Positions 4,807-8,073 of a DNA stretch of 8,073 bases are shown piece by piece; the stretch's first letter is position 1, and each line of letters begins with the position of its first letter. The notes beneath the pieces were generated by a model, which searched no databases, was not told the origin of the DNA, and worked only from the letters and a program-made list of their open reading frames with translations. The position numbers were made by a program, and so were the translations under genes. Location: contig JAGUUJ010000131.1 in the NCBI GenBank assembly GCA_020063525.1, positions 1 through 8,073 of the forward strand, written 5' to 3'. The DNA is from Candidatus Omnitrophota bacterium. Lineage in GTDB: Bacteria > Omnitrophota > Gorgyraeia > Gygaellales > Profunditerraquicolaceae.

Positions 4807-6189
4807 TTATCTATAAAAAGGTAAGAGCAAAAGCGCCAACCATACCACTGCCGTTGTAATTAAACCCACAGTAAGGCCTATCCAGAACCAAGAAAAAAAG
4901 GTCATACGGATATTCTTTTCTTTCTCTAATATACCTAAAGCCACGATATTTGCAGTTGAACCTACTAGGGTGACATTGCCTCCCAAGCAACCACCGAATA
5001 AGAGTGCCCACCATAAAGGCTGAAGCACAAAACCTAACTCTTTAAGACTCTGCACAATAGGTATAAAGGCTGCTACTAAAACCACGTTATCTAAGACAGA
5101 TGAGCCAGCGGCGGATATCCAAAGTATTACACTTGTCAATATCGATGGATTACCCCTTACCAAGAAAGATATTTTTTGCGCCAAAACATCGGTTGCGCCG
5201 GTATATTTTAGGGTTCCTGCCTTTGCAAAAAGGAGTAAAAAGAAAAGCAGAGTCCACCAATCTACATCCTTAACAATATAATCACGCGCTCTCCTCCATT
5301 TCCAAATCATCACCAAACCCGAAGAAATCAAAGGAACACTCAAAAGTAAGGTATTGGTTTCTAATTTCCATAATAATTCCAGACGATGATGCAGAGATAT
5401 AAAAAAGAGGGTGACACCAAAAATACCCAAGCCCAATTTTAGTTGTCTTTCTGGAGGAACCGAAATAAGTTTTATTAACATCTCATTGGCTCCCAATTCT
5501 CTTATCTTTTCATCTAATTTTTTAATTGCTTTTCTATACCAGAATATCACCAAAAATATAGCTGTCAAAAGGCAAATCCACATTATGGGAAACGCCTTTA
5601 AAATAAAATCTTCAAAGGTAAGCCCTGATTTTGTGGCAATTAAGATACCAATGGGATTACCTAAAACCGTACCCATTGAACCGATATTAGTCATAATAAT
5701 ACTTATAATAACATAGGGGGTAGCTTCTACTTCAAAATAATCACAGATCTCTAAAATTGCCGCTACCATAAATATAATCGAAGTAACCTCATCTACACAG
5801 CAGGAAAGGAGTGCAGAGATTACCGAGATTACTAAGATAAATTTCTTGGCGGTCAACTTTCTCACTCTAAGAATCAAGGTAACCAGCCAGGCGAAAAGCC
5901 CTACCTCCCTGAGTAAACCAACGAGAACCATCATACCTACCAAAAAGAGGATTACCTCTAAAGATGCAAACCTAATCAGATTCTCTAAATCTATGGTCTT
6001 GGTTACTAAAAGAATAGCTACTCCCAAGAAGGAAATCGCCACACGAAAGTCCCAGAAAAATAATGTTCCTAATATAGAGGCAGAAAATATGGATATGGCC
6101 AGTGCCTGTTGAGAATTTAGGCCAATATGCTTGGTAAAAATTCCCAATCCCAAAGAAATAAAAATAAGCAAAATAAACTTTTTTAACAT
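4807..6189 (-). CDS. ArsB/NhaD-type ion transporter (ion transporter superfamily)
   Basis: This 460-residue inner-membrane protein has about 11-12 hydrophobic helices and the two-fold repeat of the ion transporter superfamily. In the first half are SCCVDEVTS (129-137, acidic D133-E134), TNIGSMG (167-173) and LGNPIGIL (176-183). The second half repeats them as SSVLDNVVLV (363-372, D367-N368) and LVGSTANIVALG (408-419). GNP and GST are the re-entrant hairpin tips that in this superfamily line the substrate site. ArsB, NhaD Na+/H+ antiporter and anion transporters of the DASS type share this design; the acidic residues favour cation/proton exchange or ArsB-like function, without certainty. The ATG has AGGAG at good spacing. 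The gene starts 12 bp after the stop of a CBS-domain gene, an operon that suggests control of transport by nucleotide level. No clear terminator follows. Confidence 0.85.
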   Translation of the reverse strand: MLKKFILLIFISLGLGIFTKHIGLNSQQALAISIFSASILGTLFFWDFRVAISFLGVAILLVTKTIDLENLIRFASLEVILFLVGMMVLVGLLREVGLFAWLVTLILRVRKLTAKKFILVISVISALLSCCVDEVTSIIFMVAAILEICDYFEVEATPYVIISIIMTNIGSMGTVLGNPIGILIATKSGLTFEDFILKAFPIMWICLLTAIFLVIFWYRKAIKKLDEKIRELGANEMLIKLISVPPERQLKLGLGIFGVTLFFISLHHRLELLWKLETNTLLLSVPLISSGLVMIWKWRRARDYIVKDVDWWTLLFFLLLFAKAGTLKYTGATDVLAQKISFLVRGNPSILTSVILWISAAGSSVLDNVVLVAAFIPIVQSLKELGFVLQPLWWALLFGGCLGGNVTLVGSTANIVALGILEKEKNIRMTFFSWFWIGLTVGLITTAVVWLALLLLPFYR

Positions 6190-6201
6190 TTATACTCCTG
6201 A

Positions 6202-6660
6202 TTAACTTATAGGCTTCCCTGTTTCCTTGGCAAAGGCCTTTAATATATCGCAACGCGCTACAATACCCACTACCCTGCCTGATTTATCTATAACCGGAAT
6301 ACGCCGCGCCTTTTGCGTTAACATAATTCTGGCTGCTTCACAAAGGGTAGTTTCTTCCGTCGTGGTAACGACATCCTTTCTCATAAGCTGGCGGACTTTT
6401 ATTTTATTTAACTCCATAAACTTTTTCTTGGTTGACTTGGGGTTCTCTTCATAAATAAACCTTCCTACCTTCTCAATATAACTTGGTAATATATACGATA
6501 AAATATCTTTTTCGGTAAACATACCTACAAGCTTGCTATTTTCATCAATAACCGGCAAACCGCTAATCTGCATCTTCTCTAACAAAACTAATGCCTCATC
6601 AGCGCCGGTTTCAGGAGAAATACTGGCTACATCTTTTACCATTATTTCTTTTACCTTCAT
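6202..6660 (-). CDS. Paired CBS-domain protein
   Basis: The 152-residue protein is almost entirely a Bateman module. CBS 1 covers about residues 5-58 (core GLPVIDENSKLVGMFTEKDIL) and CBS 2 about 87-144 (core RIPVIDKSGRVVGIVARCDIL), with a charged linker (about 62-86). Such pairs bind AMP, ATP, SAM or related ligands and regulate partner proteins. It has no catalytic domain of its own, so it probably acts on a partner, and the transporter gene 12 bp downstream is the obvious candidate (inference). The start is secure: AAAAAGGAGGAATAA precedes the ATG at 6658-6660. Length is normal for stand-alone CBS pairs, which are common in bacteria and often poorly characterised. Confidence 0.92.
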   Translation of the reverse strand: MKVKEIMVKDVASISPETGADEALVLLEKMQISGLPVIDENSKLVGMFTEKDILSYILPSYIEKVGRFIYEENPKSTKKKFMELNKIKVRQLMRKDVVTTTEETTLCEAARIMLTQKARRIPVIDKSGRVVGIVARCDILKAFAKETGKPIS

Positions 6661-6682
6661 TTATTCCTCCTTTTTCCCGGAA

Positions 6683-6711
6683 ATAATGTAGCGAATCGCT
6701 CCTATGCTCAA
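6683..6711 (-). promoter_or_regulatory. Possible promoter of the CBS-transporter operon with a palindrome in its spacer
   Basis: On the minus strand TTGAGC (6706-6711) and CATTAT (6683-6688) are 17 bp apart, each matching four of six consensus bases. The spacer holds the 11-base palindrome AGCGAATCGCT (6690-6700). The -35 is part of an 8-bp direct repeat, ATGCTCAA on the + strand at 6704-6711 and again at 6734-6741, exactly 30 bp apart. A weak core with nearby repeats suggests regulated expression. Confidence 0.45.
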
Positions 6712-6741
6712 TATCCCCTTCTATATGAAATAGATGCTCAA

Positions 6742-6856
6742 ATAAAAAGGGTTAATAATCCTACCTTCTAACTATTTATTTTATTATATCCGCCGACACT
6801 TTTTAAAAAGGCGCCGGATATGTACTTAAAAGATGCGGAATATTAACCCTTTTTAT
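6742..6856. repeat. 115-bp nested palindromic element with perfect 16-bp terminal inverted repeats
   Basis: ATAAAAAGGGTTAATA (6742-6757) and TATTAACCCTTTTTAT (6841-6856) are perfect inverted copies. Inside, ATATCCG (6786-6792) pairs with CGGATAT (6815-6821), and at its centre CTTTTTAAAAAG (6799-6810) is a perfect 12-bp palindrome. It follows the small membrane-protein gene (stop at 6880). The arms give CCCTTTTTAT after a stem on either strand, so it may act as a bidirectional terminator. Equally it has the shape of a small MITE; no clear target duplication flanks it. The 219-bp interval 6661-6879 otherwise holds only the operon promoter. Confidence 0.75.
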
Positions 6857-6879
6857 ATCTTAAGTTAATCCTTGAGAGC

Positions 6880-7092
6880 TTACTCTTTAGCTATTGCCAG
6901 GGTAATTATGCCAGCTAAAATCAAGAATAACCCAATGCAACCCGTGAATACAATCTTCAGGCTAACAAACCAGCGGATAACCGCCCCAACACCTAAAACT
7001 AAAAACGCCAGACCCAGAAGAACCTTGAAGATAGTACCAAATATCTTCTTTGCATCTGCTTTCTTTTCCTCTTGTTTCAATTCTTCCACCAT
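6880..7092 (-). CDS. Small two-helix membrane protein
   Basis: With the ATG at 7090-7092 the product is 70 residues. A GTG at 7101 would add three residues but sits on the Shine-Dalgarno AAGGAGG (7101-7107), which is 8 bases from the ATG, so the ATG is preferred. Residues 1-16 are highly charged (MVEELKQEEKKADAKK), an amphipathic cytosolic start. Transmembrane helices run about 18-42 and 47-68, joined by a short RWFVSLK loop, with a two-residue tail. The start lies one base after the TAA of the lipid A acyltransferase gene, whose last codons contain the ribosome site, so the pair is translationally linked. Function is unrecognised; an accessory role in envelope lipid metabolism is only suggested by position. 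Confidence 0.8.
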   Translation of the reverse strand: MVEELKQEEKKADAKKIFGTIFKVLLGLAFLVLGVGAVIRWFVSLKIVFTGCIGLFLILAGIITLAIAKE

Positions 7093-7093
7093 G

Positions 7094-8020
7094 TTATACA
7101 CCTCCTTCTAAACTTGGCCTACTTTTCCATCTACGGTGAATCCATCCCCATTCCGCAGGATATTTACGGATGTAAGACTCAATTATATCGGTTAATTTTT
7201 GTATATTTATAATAATCGTCTCTTGAAATGTCCGGCCTTCTTCTAAATTTAAAGGTTCTTCAAAAATAATTTTATGCGTGTCGTCTTTTTGCCTTACTAT
7301 AAATGAGGGAATTATGGCTGCCTTTGTACGCAGTGCCAGCACCACAGGCCCTGTAGCAGTAGCCGCCTTCTTACCAAAAAAATCTACAAATACACCGCCT
7401 GTGCCAAAATTCTGGTCCATAGGTATAAAAAGAAGTTCGTTGTTTCTTAAGGTCCGTATAGAATTTTCTACACAGGCCTTGCGCGGCTGACTGTATATCG
7501 TCTTTATGCCCACTTGGATACGTTTTACCGTGAAGAACTTCTCTGCGCGTTCATCCCGCATATAACGTATTATACATGTGGTCCTATAACCCTCTAAACT
7601 AAGTTTTTCTAACATCAAAGGGAAATTGCCAAAATGCGCGCTGACCAAAATTACGCCTTTACCTTTAGCTAAAGCAGTTTCCAGATTCTCTCGACCTGCA
7701 AACTCTATATGTTTCCTAAGGAGCTTGGGCTTGTCCATAAAAAATATGACTTCAAGACCCGACTTTGCCATAAAGATAAAACAATCTTTGGCAATTTGCT
7801 CTATCTCGCTCTTTGTTTTATCTTGGCCAAAGGCAATAGTCAGACTTTCCAAAGCAATCTTCCTCTGCTTGCGTGCAATGATAAACCCAAGAGCAGCCAT
7901 ATTTCTGGCAAAGCTATACATTAAACGCTCAGGGATAGCCTTAATTATCAAAGAGCTAAAATTTAATCCTAACCAGCCAGCCAAACGACCGATGCTTTTA
8001 CGTATCTTTTTAGAATCCAT
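7094..8020 (-). CDS. LpxL/HtrB-family lipid A biosynthesis acyltransferase
   Basis: The 308-residue protein matches the inner-membrane lysophospholipid acyltransferase family that adds secondary acyl chains to lipid A. Signs are an N-terminal hydrophobic segment (about 19-48), KGVILVSAHFGNF (121-133) with catalytic H129, a second block PMDQNFGTGGVFVDFFG, and the C-terminal WGWIHRRWKSRP. Length is usual. In LpxL/LpxM the histidine is normally followed by HxxNWE-type sequence with a Glu/Asp partner; here residue 134 is Pro (HFGNFP), so the canonical acid is missing, as perhaps in a divergent subfamily. The start ATG at 8018-8020 lacks a Shine-Dalgarno and sits only about 12 bases after the expected transcription start. 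It supports a diderm outer membrane with lipid A-like lipid. Exact position in the pathway is not determinable. Confidence 0.9.
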   Translation of the reverse strand: MDSKKIRKSIGRLAGWLGLNFSSLIIKAIPERLMYSFARNMAALGFIIARKQRKIALESLTIAFGQDKTKSEIEQIAKDCFIFMAKSGLEVIFFMDKPKLLRKHIEFAGRENLETALAKGKGVILVSAHFGNFPLMLEKLSLEGYRTTCIIRYMRDERAEKFFTVKRIQVGIKTIYSQPRKACVENSIRTLRNNELLFIPMDQNFGTGGVFVDFFGKKAATATGPVVLALRTKAAIIPSFIVRQKDDTHKIIFEEPLNLEEGRTFQETIIINIQKLTDIIESYIRKYPAEWGWIHRRWKSRPSLEGGV

Positions 8021-8038
8021 TATGTAAGAAGTAAAGAA

Positions 8039-8066
8039 ATTATAACAGAAAAAACAAAGTTTGCAA
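8039..8066 (-). promoter_or_regulatory. Sigma70-type promoter of the acyltransferase operon
   Basis: On the minus strand -35 TTGCAA (8061-8066) lies 16 bp from a perfect -10 TATAAT (8039-8044). The start would be near 8032, about 12 bases before the ATG, with no ribosome site in between. Translation may start in a nearly leaderless manner. The window ends at 8073, so anything upstream is unseen. Confidence 0.7.
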
Positions 8067-8073
8067 GTAAAAA

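Noticed and set aside
5846..6112. Plus-strand Lys/Thr/Ser-rich open frame
   Set aside because: Antisense shadow of transmembrane helices of the transporter.

Overview
The window reads as chromosome of an uncultured-type diderm (Gram-negative-like) bacterium. Evidence for this is an LpxL/HtrB-type lipid A acyltransferase, a signal-peptide protein, strong purine-rich ribosome sites and sigma70-type promoters. I cannot name the organism from the sequence. A candidate phylum such as Omnitrophota is only a weak guess from gene style and intergenic repeats. All nine intact genes and one edge-truncated gene lie on the minus strand, so transcription runs from high to low coordinates.

Positions 8066-6742 hold a lipid A acyltransferase gene behind a good promoter with almost no leader. 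A 70-residue two-helix membrane protein follows one base after it. A 115-bp nested palindromic element comes next. Positions 6711-4807 hold a two-gene operon, a paired-CBS protein followed by an ArsB/NhaD-type ion transporter, which suggests a transporter linked to nucleotide sensing. Positions 4798-4205 hold a small exported protein with a consensus promoter, two 9-bp direct repeats at 11-bp spacing beside the -35, and a clear terminator. A HAD phosphatase follows.

Positions 3535-3121 contain no convincing gene. They hold two adjacent modules of nested inverted repeats (about 3138-3281 and 3309-3500), an unidentified structured element at the boundary with the next block.

Positions 3120-1 look accessory, GC-richer by eye and island-like. 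A consensus promoter with TTAGTRAACA half-sites on its core drives a tightly overlapped three-gene operon: an AbiEi-like winged-helix regulator, an AbiEii-like nucleotidyltransferase, and a PPP-family metallophosphatase. The first pair resembles a type IV toxin-antitoxin system. The coupled phosphatase is the most interesting part of the window. After a cluster of palindromes comes a RadC-family gene with a repeat-built N-terminal extension, cut by the window edge. RadC and AbiE families are both common in mobile or defence islands.
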